This document shows positions 41,316 to 51,484 of a stretch of DNA of 64,000 nucleotides, piece by piece. The stretch covers positions 2,108,001 to 2,172,000 of the forward strand of contig NZ_OX458333.1 of the NCBI RefSeq assembly GCF_949769195.1, written 5' to 3'. Numbering within the stretch: position 1 is the stretch's first letter; each line of letters starts with the position of its first letter. The translations under genes were made by a program, and so were the position numbers. The notes under the pieces were generated by a model. It saw nothing but the letters and a program-made list of their open reading frames with translations. It ran no database searches and was not told the DNA's origin. This DNA comes from Methylocaldum szegediense. Lineage in GTDB: Bacteria; Pseudomonadota; Gammaproteobacteria; Methylococcales; Methylococcaceae.

Positions 41316-42824
41316 ATGAATCTACTTGAAGATCCTTGGATTCCAGTGCGCGCCGACGGCGGCACGGGAACTTTCGAACTGCTGACGTTCCGGCAACTCC
41401 TCTGCGAAACTGGCAACTGGCAGGTTAGCTTGCCGCGTGACGATCTGGAACTGGCCTGCGTGCAATTACTGGTGTGCATGACTCAGGTGATGTTTTTACC
41501 GGAGAACGATGCTATCTGGCGGAAGCGGTTGACTGACCCTTTGTCACCTGAAGAGTTCGCTGCCGGTATAGAACCATGCCTCGATTGGTTCGATCTCGAT
41601 CATCCAACTCAGCCTTTCATGCAATCGCGCGGAGTGAAGGCCACGGAGGAGACTCCCATTCAGAAACTGCTGATCGGACTGCCGGAAGGAAACAACCACG
41701 CTTTCTTCAATGAGGCGGGCGAAGTACGCCATCTATCGGGAACAGTGGCAGCAATTGCCCTATTCAATCAGGCCAGTAATTGCCCCAGTTTCGGCGGTGG
41801 CTTTAAGGGCAGCCTACGTGGAGGCGCGCCGATCACCACACTGGTGTACGGAGAGAATTTGCGCGAGACCGTCTGGCGTAATGTACTCACGCGCCCTTGC
41901 TTGGCCGAGCGCCAAATCCCAATGCCGGGTTTGAAGCAGGATCGCCCGACCTGGATCGTGCCCATCCAGGAAAAAGCCACTATTCCTTGGAATACCATCA
42001 GTTTGGCGCGAGGGCTATTTTGGCAGCCGGCACGGGTAGAGTTGGTAAAGTCGCAAACTGCCATGCCCTGCGATGTGCTGGGCGGAGCGCCGTTGTTCGG
42101 ATACGTAGGATTTCGCAAGGAAAAATTCAACTTTACCGCGGAGGGAGTGTGGCCACACCCTCATGGCGCAATGACCATGGCCTTGAAAAAAGGCCAGCTT
42201 GAACAAAAGTTCGCGAGCTTTACGACTACTGCGCCGGCTTGGACCCAACTCTCGGAATTCGTCGTCGCCAGAAGCATCAATGATCCCGGAGCCAAAGAGG
42301 GTTCCATTCCCGCTGGACCGGTTACACAGGCTAGCAAGCTAGGCGAAAGCGGTTTACACCTGCTCGTTGGAGGCTATCGCACCAATAAAGCTTCCGTATT
42401 GGAGCGGCGCCACGAAATGATCAGCCTTGCCCAAGGCTGGCGGGACGACAAAAGCCGCCTACCCAAGTTGGTCGAAATGGGCAAAGAGGCAAAAAAAGCC
42501 TTACGCGGCAAACTTTATTTCGCCGTGCAGGGCAACACAGACAAAGGCCTTAAAGGTATCGGTGCCGCCATACATGAAACCGCCGAGAAACTTTTTTTCG
42601 CCCGAACCGAAAGTCTGATCCACAAGACCTTTTCCAATGAACTCACATTCCGGCAGTGGGCCACCGCTCGCAAGGCTTTTGCCCTGGAATTGGCTGCCCA
42701 TTGCCGGGCAATCTTCGAGGAGTTAACCGCCCCTTACGCGACAAAACCCGAATTGATCCCGGTTATCGCCTTGGCGCGGCGTGGACTGAATAACGATCTC
42801 AAAAAGCTAATAGAGGAAGCATGA
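41316..42824 (+). CDS. cas8e: Cascade large subunit Cas8e (Cse1/CasA)
   Basis: The large subunit of type I-E Cascade, which reads the PAM and recruits Cas3. The 502-residue protein starts MNLLEDPWIPVRADGG and has the FNQASNCPSFGGGFKGSLRGGAP region, with a C-terminal four-helix bundle. The ATG lies ten bases after the IS21 end. Before the insertion, the cas3 stop would have overlapped this start by about 15 bases (CGATGAATCTACTTGA), so coupling has been lost. The next gene overlaps by four bases. Confidence 0.93.
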   Translation: MNLLEDPWIPVRADGGTGTFELLTFRQLLCETGNWQVSLPRDDLELACVQLLVCMTQVMFLPENDAIWRKRLTDPLSPEEFAAGIEPCLDWFDLDHPTQPFMQSRGVKATEETPIQKLLIGLPEGNNHAFFNEAGEVRHLSGTVAAIALFNQASNCPSFGGGFKGSLRGGAPITTLVYGENLRETVWRNVLTRPCLAERQIPMPGLKQDRPTWIVPIQEKATIPWNTISLARGLFWQPARVELVKSQTAMPCDVLGGAPLFGYVGFRKEKFNFTAEGVWPHPHGAMTMALKKGQLEQKFASFTTTAPAWTQLSEFVVARSINDPGAKEGSIPAGPVTQASKLGESGLHLLVGGYRTNKASVLERRHEMISLAQGWRDDKSRLPKLVEMGKEAKKALRGKLYFAVQGNTDKGLKGIGAAIHETAEKLFFARTESLIHKTFSNELTFRQWATARKAFALELAAHCRAIFEELTAPYATKPELIPVIALARRGLNNDLKKLIEEA

Positions 42825-43279
42825 CAGCCGAATTGCCAGATTTTGTCAAACTTAGAGAAATTTACGATGACGAAAGTTTTCCGAGCGGTGCACGCGCCGA
42901 ATTACGCCGAGTTGCCGAACCGGACGACTTGGCGTTTACCCCAGCTCTTTATCGGCTATTCCCCGGCGAACGTCCGAACGACCGCCACTTACGTGTCGCC
43001 TATCTCCTACCCTATGCCAAGCATGCGCCGAATGCGAAATCACTCGGTGCACAGCTGGCGGAAGCCAAAGTTGCAGAAGCACGGGTTATACAAGTAGCCC
43101 GTGCCCACGAACCGCTCGATATCGTCCAATTGCGCCGCCTCTTGACCCAGATTGAAGCCGCAGTGGACTGGTCTGACTTCGGTCGCATGGTCTGGTGCTG
43201 GAAAGAAAAGGACAAGCGAAAGCTCGTCGAGGATTTCTATATCGCCCGCTTTTCCCCCGCCAAAGGAGATAAAGAATGA
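42821..43279 (+). CDS. cse2: Cascade small subunit Cse2 (CasB, Cas11e)
   Basis: A 152-residue helical protein, the small subunit that stabilises the non-target strand. Typical motifs are GARAELRRVAEPDDLAFTPALYRL and WSDFGRMVWCW. ATGA overlaps join it to cas8e and cas7e. Confidence 0.92.
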   Translation: MTAELPDFVKLREIYDDESFPSGARAELRRVAEPDDLAFTPALYRLFPGERPNDRHLRVAYLLPYAKHAPNAKSLGAQLAEAKVAEARVIQVARAHEPLDIVQLRRLLTQIEAAVDWSDFGRMVWCWKEKDKRKLVEDFYIARFSPAKGDKE

Positions 43280-44559
43280 CTAAGAAAAACTTCATCAACT
43301 TCCATGTACTCATTTCCCATAGCCCTTCGTGTCTCAACCGTGACGACATGAACATGCAGAAAACCGCTGTATTCGGCGGCGTCAACCGGGTGCGGATTTC
43401 CAGCCAATCTATTAAGCGGGCGATGCGGAAAAGCCAATATTACGAAAACCACTTCGGGGCGCCTTCTATCCGCACTCGTGAACTCGAAAAACTTATCCCA
43501 CAATTTATCGAGAAGTTGCGCGGTGAATTCGCTCCGGAATTGGTGACCAAAACAATGGAGTTATTCGTAAAAGCCAAGGTCACTGACAATGAAACCGATG
43601 AGTCAGATGGTCAAGAAGAAGCCGTCAGTGATCAAGGCGAAGAAAACAAGAAACTTGCGGTCGCTCCCTGGGCGTTAGAGGAAATTAAGACTCTCTGTCG
43701 CATCGTTAGCTCAGTATCTCTGAACGATGAAGAATTAAGCAAAGCTAGGGAAAAAGCAGCGAAACAAAAAGAATCGAAAGGTAAAGGCAAAAGAAAGAAA
43801 ACGGAGCAAGACTTTATCGACGAAGCATTGACAAAAAAACGCATCAAAGCTGTCCAGGAGAACATTGTTATGGTTCGCAAGGCTATGACTTCCGCGTTGG
43901 ACATCGCCTTGTCGGGCCGCATGGCTACGTCGGGATTGATGACCTCGGTGGATGGCGCACTCGCCGTCGCTCACGCCATCACCACCCATGCCGTCGAACC
44001 GCAGGACGTGGACTGGTTCACCGCTGTCGACGATTTGACCCAAGACGCGGGCGATACGGGAGCAGGACATCTGAATACTCAGCAGTTTTCCGCCGGCGTG
44101 TTCTACCGTTACGCGAGTCTCAACCTGAGACAACTGCAAGTGAACCTGGGATTGATCGACCACATCAAGGCCGAGGAGACCGCCGAGTCCCGCCAACGCG
44201 CGCTGGATATTGCCCGCCATGTCTTCCATTTACTAGCGACGGTGGTGCCTTCGGCGAAGCAACAGTCTTTCGCTGCTCATAACCTGGCGGACTTCGCCAT
44301 CGTCAGCTTTGCCGACCAACCGATCTCGCTAGCCAATGCGTTTGAAACGCCGATCAAGCGCGATTACAAACTGGGGGGATTTCTCAAGCCATCGATCCAC
44401 GCCTTGGCTGATTATTGGGCATGTATCAATCGTGCCTACGGGTTAGAAGAAAAGGGGCGCGCATTCGCGGTCGATGCAAGCCTTGAGGTAGGCGGTAAAC
44501 CCGCTCTAAACAACCTCAAAGCGATGGAAGAGTGGATCGCTGCGGATGGTCAGGAATAA
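43276..44559 (+). CDS. cas7e: Cascade backbone Cas7e (CasC/Cse4)
   Basis: Six copies form the Cascade backbone along the crRNA. The protein starts INFHVLISHSPSCLNRDDMN and shows VRISSQSIKRAMRKS and the DGALAVAHAITTHAVEPQDVDWFTAVDD core. At 427 residues it is about 60 longer than E. coli CasC (363). A charged stretch, acidic (DNETDESDGQEEAVSDQGEE) then lysine-rich (KQKESKGKGKRKKTEQ), near 100-180 accounts for the difference. It lies in the part that corresponds to the thumb/fingers region. Confidence 0.93.
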   Translation: MTKKNFINFHVLISHSPSCLNRDDMNMQKTAVFGGVNRVRISSQSIKRAMRKSQYYENHFGAPSIRTRELEKLIPQFIEKLRGEFAPELVTKTMELFVKAKVTDNETDESDGQEEAVSDQGEENKKLAVAPWALEEIKTLCRIVSSVSLNDEELSKAREKAAKQKESKGKGKRKKTEQDFIDEALTKKRIKAVQENIVMVRKAMTSALDIALSGRMATSGLMTSVDGALAVAHAITTHAVEPQDVDWFTAVDDLTQDAGDTGAGHLNTQQFSAGVFYRYASLNLRQLQVNLGLIDHIKAEETAESRQRALDIARHVFHLLATVVPSAKQQSFAAHNLADFAIVSFADQPISLANAFETPIKRDYKLGGFLKPSIHALADYWACINRAYGLEEKGRAFAVDASLEVGGKPALNNLKAMEEWIAADGQE

Positions 44560-44570
44560 AGGAGGGCTCC

Positions 44571-45248
44571 GTGCCGCGTTATCTGATTCTTCGCTTGGAT
44601 GGTCCCATGCAGGCGTGGGGCACTCACACATTTGAAGATTTTCGACCGTGCAATGCGTTTCCTACACGCAGCGGTTTGCTAGGGTTGTTGGGCGCCTGCC
44701 TCGGGCTAGATCGACGTGATACCGAAGCATTGGAGCAATTGGCAGTGAGCGTCGAGTTTACCGTACGCTCCGATCGAACGGTATTACGACCGGGAGCTAG
44801 TTCACCTAAAGATAAAACCGCTCTTAAGCTTCCCGACTTCCACACGGTAGAGAGTGCACGCAAGGTAGACGGTTCCGCAAACAAGAACCCGGTGGTTTCC
44901 CGACGCGAATATCTATTCGACGCTGCATTCACCGTAGCAATCGGCGAAAAACCTGATGCGCCGATTCCACTGGATAAGATCGCTGAAGCTCTACGGCGGC
45001 CGTATTTTACGCCTGTGCTCGGTAGGCGTTCCTGCCCCATCGCTCGACCTTTACTCGATGGTGATGTAGAGGCAAGCAACGGAAAAGCGGCGCTGATGAC
45101 CGCTGAGCCTTCTGGCGGCCTAATTTACGCCGAAGGCGAGTTAACCTCCGAACAGCCGTTGCGTATTCGCGACGTCCCAATATCGGGCCGGCATCGGCAA
45201 TTCGGCACTCGGCAGGTATATCTCCATAAGGAGGAAACATGTTCCTGA
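44571..45248 (+). CDS. cas5e: Cascade subunit Cas5e (CasD)
   Basis: Caps the 5' handle of the crRNA. GTG 44571 follows AGGAGGG and gives MPRYLILRLDGPMQAWGTHTFED, the characteristic start. The upstream ATG at 44532 lies inside cas7e. Motifs DFHTVESARK, VSRREYLFDAAF and the C-terminal YLHKEE are visible; 225 residues. The end overlaps cas6e by ten bases. Confidence 0.93.
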   Translation: MPRYLILRLDGPMQAWGTHTFEDFRPCNAFPTRSGLLGLLGACLGLDRRDTEALEQLAVSVEFTVRSDRTVLRPGASSPKDKTALKLPDFHTVESARKVDGSANKNPVVSRREYLFDAAFTVAIGEKPDAPIPLDKIAEALRRPYFTPVLGRRSCPIARPLLDGDVEASNGKAALMTAEPSGGLIYAEGELTSEQPLRIRDVPISGRHRQFGTRQVYLHKEETCS

Positions 45249-45862
45249 GCCGTGTGGAAATTCCGTGGGACGTAGTTCGCAATCCCTACGAGATCCATCG
45301 TCAACTTTGGCGCCTGTTCCCTGGTGAGGAAAAAGAAACGCGAAAAAATGCAGAGGAAGCACGCCAAGGATTCCTATTCAGGTTGGAAAGCTATCAGCCC
45401 GGCCGCCCGCTGCGTTTGCTGATTCAGTCTCGGCGAGCGCCGGTGCCTGCAGATGGGTTGAGAATTGTTGGTACGCGGGAATTCCATCCCCAACCGAGCC
45501 ACGGACAGCGCTTAGCATTTCTACTAACCGCCAATCCGATCAAGACCATCATCGATGCGCAGCGAGAGGCCAAGAAGGTTAAAAAATCAGAAAAATGCCG
45601 TGTTCCACTCATCCACGAAACTGAACAACGCAATTGGCTGAAACGCAAACTCATGGGCGCGGGAGAAATCGAAACCGTTGATGTTTTACCCCATGCTCCG
45701 ATGTTTTTCCGCAAAGGCAATCGAGCCGGCAAGCTCGCTACGGTCACTTTTGAAGGCGTGTTACGTGTCATCGACCCGGAATCGTTGGTCAGGCACCTGG
45801 AGAACGGAATCGGCCCCGCCAAAGCCTTTGGCTGCGGCCTACTGCTGGTAAGACGACCTTAA
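45239..45862 (+). CDS. cas6e: crRNA endonuclease Cas6e (CasE)
   Basis: Cuts the repeat hairpin of the pre-crRNA. The 207-residue protein has two ferredoxin folds. His in PYEIHRQLWRLFPG (near 20) is the expected catalytic histidine, and the glycine-rich loop GIGPAKAFGCGLLLVRRP ends the protein. Followed 47 bases later by the antitoxin-like gene. Confidence 0.93.
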   Translation: MFLSRVEIPWDVVRNPYEIHRQLWRLFPGEEKETRKNAEEARQGFLFRLESYQPGRPLRLLIQSRRAPVPADGLRIVGTREFHPQPSHGQRLAFLLTANPIKTIIDAQREAKKVKKSEKCRVPLIHETEQRNWLKRKLMGAGEIETVDVLPHAPMFFRKGNRAGKLATVTFEGVLRVIDPESLVRHLENGIGPAKAFGCGLLLVRRP

Positions 45863-45909
45863 TATGTACACTTGGTGTGTAAAAACCTCCTCTATTTAAG
45901 AGGCAAGAT

Positions 45910-46137
45910 ATGTCGCATCGCATCAATATCGTTCTGGATGATGCTGTTTGGGCACAGTTACAGGAGATTCCCCACGGCGAGCGGAGCAAATTGATCAATC
46001 AATCCCTAGCCGAAACTCTCGCCAGGCGGCGACGGATGGAAGCATTTGCCCGTATACGAGAAAGGAGCATAACCATGGAACCACTAGAAATGAGCACCGA
46101 AGAATGGATTAGGCAGGACCGGGACAATCGCAAATGA
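45910..46137 (+). CDS. Ribbon-helix-helix antitoxin-like protein in the cas operon
   Basis: A 75-residue protein with an N-terminal RHH pattern (HRINIVLDDAVWAQLQEIPHGERSKLINQSLAETLARR) and an acidic/aromatic C-terminal tail (EPLEMSTEEWIRQDRDNRK), as in VapB-like antitoxins that bind PIN toxins. GAGGCAAGAT precedes the start. Its stop overlaps the next start (ATGA). It lies between cas6e and cas1, so it is expected to be transcribed with the Cascade and adaptation genes. Confidence 0.7.
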   Translation: MSHRINIVLDDAVWAQLQEIPHGERSKLINQSLAETLARRRRMEAFARIRERSITMEPLEMSTEEWIRQDRDNRK

Positions 46138-46351
46138 ATGAGGTGGTGACCTTCGGTCTGGGAGAATCGTTCTTTGCCCCCGATTGGCGACGTCAAATCC
46201 TGGCATTGACGACCCGCCATCGCGTCGCCTTCTACGACGCGGCCTATCATGCCCTTGCCATCATCCATGAAGGCATCTTTGTCACTGCCGACGAGAAATC
46301 CCTCAAGGCCGTGGGCAACGATAAGCAAGGCGCGCACTTGAAGAACCGACG

Positions 46352-46355
<4 letters not shown>
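46134..46355 (+). pseudogene. Shortened PIN-domain (VapC-like) toxin
   Basis: A 73-residue frame with the C-terminal half of a PIN domain: LTTRHRVAFYDAAYHALAIIHEGIFVTADEKSLK carries the conserved Asp residues of that half. The N-terminal half with the first catalytic Asp and Glu is absent. MNEVV could be the remnant of a typical MxxVVLDAS start, implying an internal in-frame deletion. Its stop overlaps the cas1 start (ATGA), so it may persist for coupling. Confidence 0.65.
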
Positions 46356-47552
<1,197 letters not shown>

Positions 47553-47656
47553 AGATGCTCTTTAACAGCTTGGATTTTTCGTTTTCTAGGCGGCGATTCG
47601 CCGGTAGAATTTCTGCCGGCCTTTTTCGTCATTTCTAACAATGGGTTAGAAATGGT
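47553..47656 (+). promoter_or_regulatory. CRISPR leader
   Basis: The 104 bases between cas2 and the first repeat are AT-rich. A hairpin-plus-T-tract terminator lies at 47600-47626. A second perfect inverted repeat, TTTCTAAC (47632-47639) with GTTAGAAA (47645-47652), ends four bases before the first repeat and may serve integration or array transcription. Confidence 0.7.
47600..47626 (+). terminator. Rho-independent terminator after cas2
   Basis: GCCGGTAG (47600-47607) pairs with CTGCCGGC (47613-47620), including one G-T wobble. The loop is AATTT, and a TTTTT run follows at 47622-47626. Confidence 0.65.
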
Positions 47657-49454
47657 CTGTTCCCCACGCACGTGGGGATGAACCGGGACCGGAGTCATGG
47701 GCGCACGGACGGAACGCCTGTTCCCCACGCACGTGGGGATGAACCGTCGTTTATCAAAATATTTTCGCACAAAAAGGCCTGTTCCCCACGCACGTGGGGA
47801 TGAACCGCGAAGGTGGAAACCGTTATTTTTTACAGTCAACTGTTCCCCACGCACGTGGGGATGAACCGTTTGGTTTTGCGGTGGGGGCGTTGATGTGACG
47901 CTGTTCCCCACGCACGTGGGGATGAACCTATAGCCATCCGCATACGAGCCACACGCGGCCCCTGTTCCCCACGCACGTGGGGATGAACCGCCACTGAGCA
48001 GGCTATTGATACCTATTATTCCCTGTTCCCCACGCACGTGGGGATGAACCGTCATTCGTTGAGCTGTCAGGCTCTATAACAGACTGTTCCCCACGCACGT
48101 GGGGATGAACCGCAGAAATCGAAGGTGCGACGGCTGATAAGCAGCTGTTCCCCACGCACGTGGGGATGAACCGCTCGGCATCCAGACTGAGGGCTGGATA
48201 GGCTCCTGTTCCCCACGCACGTGGGGATGAACCGTTTTCTCGCCTCGTTATCGAGCTCCTTTCCTACTGTTCCCCACGCACGTGGGGATGAACCGCTGTC
48301 ATCATCCCGGCCGACAAATCCGGGTTCCTGTTCCCCACGCACGTGGGGATGAACCGCCTATTTTCAAAATATTTTCAGCTCGATGCACCTGTTCCCCACG
48401 CACGTGGGGATGAACCGCGCGCCGTCAGCCTCAACGCGCGCCAGTTCATCTGTTCCCCACGCACGTGGGGATGAACCGAGCGGTTGTTGGGGGCCTCAGG
48501 ACTGCGGCGACTGTTCCCCACGCACGTGGGGATGAACCGTTGGCCAGCTGGCGGGCGGCTGGACCGCTAAACTGTTCCCCACGCACGTGGGGATGAACCG
48601 ACGGATCGGCGCATTCCCGCGGGCATTCTTGCCTGTTCCCCACGCACGTGGGGATGAACCGGCATCACAGGCGTTAGCATGGATAGTCAAAAACTGTTCC
48701 CCACGCACGTGGGGATGAACCGTCAGGTTCCCTTTCAGGAACTGACCGCTAGGCCTGTTCCCCACGCACGTGGGGATGAACCGATCGATAGATGAGTAAT
48801 ATCGGTCGGACCAAACTGTTCCCCACGCACGTGGGGATGAACCGGCTTTAAAGCGATTCAAGATGGGCATCACGGCCTGTTCCCCACGCACGTGGGGATG
48901 AACCGCTGGATATCCACGCCCTGGTCACTCGCCGCGTCTGTTCCCCACGCACGTGGGGATGAACCATATGCTGTTGACGTGCGCCATACGAAACCCTCCT
49001 GTTCCCCACGCACGTGGGGATGAACCGATTATCGAGAATACGGGGAAGACGGCCGAGACCTGTTCCCCACGCACGTGGGGATGAACCGCTCGGGAATGGC
49101 AATCCGCTGCACGAGAGTGACTGTTCCCCACGCACGTGGGGATGAACCGCATGCAGGTAGGAGATAGGGTGAATTGGCAGCCTGTTCCCCACGCACGTGG
49201 GGATGAACCGCTCGGGAATGGCAATCCGCTGCACGAGAGTGACTGTTCCCCACGCACGTGGGGATGAACCGGTACTACAACGTACCTAGCCAACATGCGA
49301 TGACTGTTCCCCACGCACGTGGGGATGAACCGACTGCTGATGCGCTCGATGAGATAAAAGATTTCTGTTCCCCACGCACGTGGGGATGAACCAGCTGCAT
49401 CGTCGCTCTCGATACTCGCGTCGGCCTGTTCCCCACGCACGTGGGGATGAACCG
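47657..49454 (+). CRISPR. Type I-E CRISPR array, 30 repeats and 29 spacers
   Basis: The 29-base repeat starts CTGTTCCCCACGCACGTGGG and ends GATGAACCG. It carries the hairpin TCCCCACG-CACGTGGGGA cut by Cas6e. All repeats start exactly 61 bases apart (47657 to 49426), so all spacers are 32 bases. The last repeat base is G in all but three repeats: T at 47929, A at 48966 and A at 49393. Two spacers are identical (49089-49120 and 49211-49242). Orientation matches E. coli with the leader next to cas2. Short frames read from this region on the minus strand are artefacts of the repeat. Confidence 0.98.
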
Positions 49455-49509
49455 GGACGAATACGATGTCGCGTCTCGTGTGATTATTTACCGAGAAGGA
49501 GTGATGCTC

Positions 49510-50531
49510 TGTTCGAAGCCCGGAGCCTTCTCCAGGAGATATTCGGTTCGTCCAAGTGAGGTTCCTCTCCATGCAGATTCGTCTTCATAAGAACGCCCGT
49601 ACCACCCCGGCCGTTCGGCAGGCCATTCAAGCGTCCACGTTGAGCGAGCGCGCCTTGGCCCAAAAGCATGGCATTAGCCGAACGACCGTCCGCAAGTGGA
49701 AACACCGCTCCTCGGTCGAAGATGCCTCACACCGGCCCCACACCCTCAGGACCACACTCACGCCCGCCCAGGAAGCCATCGTGGTCTACCTCCGCCAAGC
49801 TCTGCTCCTCCCCTTGGATGATCTCCTGGCCGTGACCCGGGAATTTCTCAATCCCGACGTGTCCCGATCCGGGTTGGACCGCTGCCTGCGCCGCCACGGG
49901 GTGGCGTCCCTCAAGACCCTGCTTCCGCCTACAGAGAAGGCGAAGGTCAAACCCTTCAAGGCCTATGAGCCCGGCTTCCTTCACGTGGATGTCAAGTATT
50001 TGCCCGCCATCGACGGCGAACCCCGCCGATACCTGTTCGTCGCCATCGACCGCGCCACCCGCTGGGTCTATGTCGCCCTCAAGCCCAACCGCACCGCCTT
50101 AAGCGCAAAGGACTTCCTCAAAGCGGTGATTCAGGCCGCGCCTTTCCGCATCCAGAAATGCCTGACCGACAACGGCTCGGAGTTTACCGACCGTTTCCTG
50201 ACCCGAACTCGGCAGCCCTCGGGGACGCATGAGTTTGACCGCCTCTGTACTGAACAAGGCATCGAACATCGCCTGATTCCGCCGGGACGGCCCCAAACGA
50301 ATGGCCTGGTGGAACGCTTCAATGGCCGCATCGAGGAGGTGTTGCAAACCCATCACTTCGATTCAACCGCCGATCTGGACACCACCCTGCACCGCTATGT
50401 CGAGCTGTACAATCATCACATTCCCCAAAAGGCCTTAGGCCATCTCACCCCGATCCAGGCTCTCAAAAACTGGCAACTGTCCCATCCTCATCTTTTTCGA
50501 AAGAAGGTTTACGATCTTGCGGGACTTGACA
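49510..50531 (+). mobile_element. IS481-family insertion sequence
   Basis: The left end TGTTCGAAGCCCGGAG and the complement of the right end TGTCAAGTCCCGC are imperfect inverted repeats bounding the transposase gene. No target duplication is visible: GATGCTC lies before it and AATAGCT after it. The right end abuts a duplicated gene fragment, so the element probably took part in a rearrangement next to the CRISPR array. Confidence 0.65.
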
Positions 50532-50536
50532 AATAG
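49571..50536 (+). CDS. IS481-family transposase
   Basis: A 321-residue transposase with an N-terminal helix-turn-helix (LSERALAQKHGISRTTVRKWKHR) and an rve-type core: Asp in FLHVDVKYLP, Asp in CLTDNGSEFTDRF, Glu in NGLVERFNGRIEE. ATG 49571 is preferred over GTG 49556. Its stop codon uses flanking DNA just beyond the element end. Confidence 0.93.
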   Translation: MQIRLHKNARTTPAVRQAIQASTLSERALAQKHGISRTTVRKWKHRSSVEDASHRPHTLRTTLTPAQEAIVVYLRQALLLPLDDLLAVTREFLNPDVSRSGLDRCLRRHGVASLKTLLPPTEKAKVKPFKAYEPGFLHVDVKYLPAIDGEPRRYLFVAIDRATRWVYVALKPNRTALSAKDFLKAVIQAAPFRIQKCLTDNGSEFTDRFLTRTRQPSGTHEFDRLCTEQGIEHRLIPPGRPQTNGLVERFNGRIEEVLQTHHFDSTADLDTTLHRYVELYNHHIPQKALGHLTPIQALKNWQLSHPHLFRKKVYDLAGLDK

Positions 50537-50969
50537 CTGTACTAGAGATAATACCTAAACCAACAAAAATCCCCGCAAAATACCTATAAGTTCATCAATA
50601 CTTATAATTCCCCCATTCTGTCCCCCGCCGATCTTGAACGCCCCATCCCCGGTCTCGGGATCGAACAGGATGTACCCCGCCCCACTCCACCCCGGCACGC
50701 TCACCGGATCGGTATGGGTAATCACTTCCTTGCCTGCGTTCAAAGCCGCCCGAATTTCTTGCATCACCAGGGAGTTCTGGTGAATGGCGGGCAACGTCAT
50801 CGCCTGGTTCGCCGGGGTGAGGTGGTAGATCCGCTGACCCTGGGCATTGGCTTTCTGCAGGGACTTCACGGCGGATATGGCTTCGCCGGGGTTTTCGTCG
50901 TTGACGAACATCTGCTCCGGCACGGCGTGTTCGAGGGCCGAGGAGATCAGCCCCACCTGGAACAGATAG
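50532..50969 (-). pseudogene. Duplicated pre-tip segment of the transglutaminase-like gene
   Basis: This 438-base stretch is nearly identical to 55030-55468 inside the intact gene. It encodes GLISSALEHAVPEQMFVND through the pre-tip motif DPETGDGAFKIGGGQNGG and the first tip residues, then a one-base deletion gives ILRGFLLV-stop. The tip side carries most of the differences; the rest is identical. The IS481 end cuts it at 50532. The fragment lacks the N-terminal 780 residues and is not functional alone. Confidence 0.9.
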
Positions 50970-51040
50970 ACCGTAAATAATGCGGTTTCTTTCGTTCACC
51001 GCCTCCTATACGAGCTAATCCGTTTTGCTTTTTCTTGGAT

Positions 51041-51472
51041 TTATTGTAAAGGTATACGTTGCTCAATATATTTGAGCACCTCCTTTTGTTTGCTTCTCCT
51101 AAGCCTATATAAGTCAACAGATAATGATCTTCCATTTATAAGATAAATTGATAATTTTGCCGACTGCCTATCAAAGCTTATTTTTTTAATCTGATCAAAT
51201 GGTATTCTATCGTAGGCATCAACCTTTTCTCTACGCTGTACATCGATTTTGTTGTCCCTGAAGCACATAATCGGCAAGTATTTTTTCCATACCAACCAAT
51301 CAAGCAAATCCTTGATAACTAATACGACTAAGAACAATATCCAACATAGCAGTAATAACATATGTTTTTTTGATCCACCCTCCTGCATTAATAAGCTTAC
51401 AAAAAAAAGCACCCACACCGTATAAATATAGATTATTGGCCCAAACGAAGGATAGATTCTAATAACCTTCAT
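51041..51472 (-). CDS. Small membrane protein, possible partner/immunity protein
   Basis: A 143-residue protein with two hydrophobic helices (about 10-30 and 36-58) and a soluble C-terminal half with a PH-like beta pattern (IMCFRDNKIDVQ, FDQIKKISFDRQSAKLSIYLINGRSLSVDLYRL). The gene is AT-rich compared with the rest of the window. It starts 12 bases after the stop of the displaced tip-like frame, the same arrangement as the intact tip and the gene at 54402-54803. Role as an immunity protein is inferred only from that layout. Confidence 0.6.
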   Translation of the reverse strand: MKVIRIYPSFGPIIYIYTVWVLFFVSLLMQEGGSKKHMLLLLCWILFLVVLVIKDLLDWLVWKKYLPIMCFRDNKIDVQRREKVDAYDRIPFDQIKKISFDRQSAKLSIYLINGRSLSVDLYRLRRSKQKEVLKYIEQRIPLQ

Positions 51473-51484
51473 AAGAACTCCTGC

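Noticed and set aside
48357-48388. A spacer sharing a 12-base string (CAAAATATTTTC) with the spacer at 47747-47778.
   Set aside because: The shared string is short, AT-rich and nearly palindromic, so chance is as likely as a common target.
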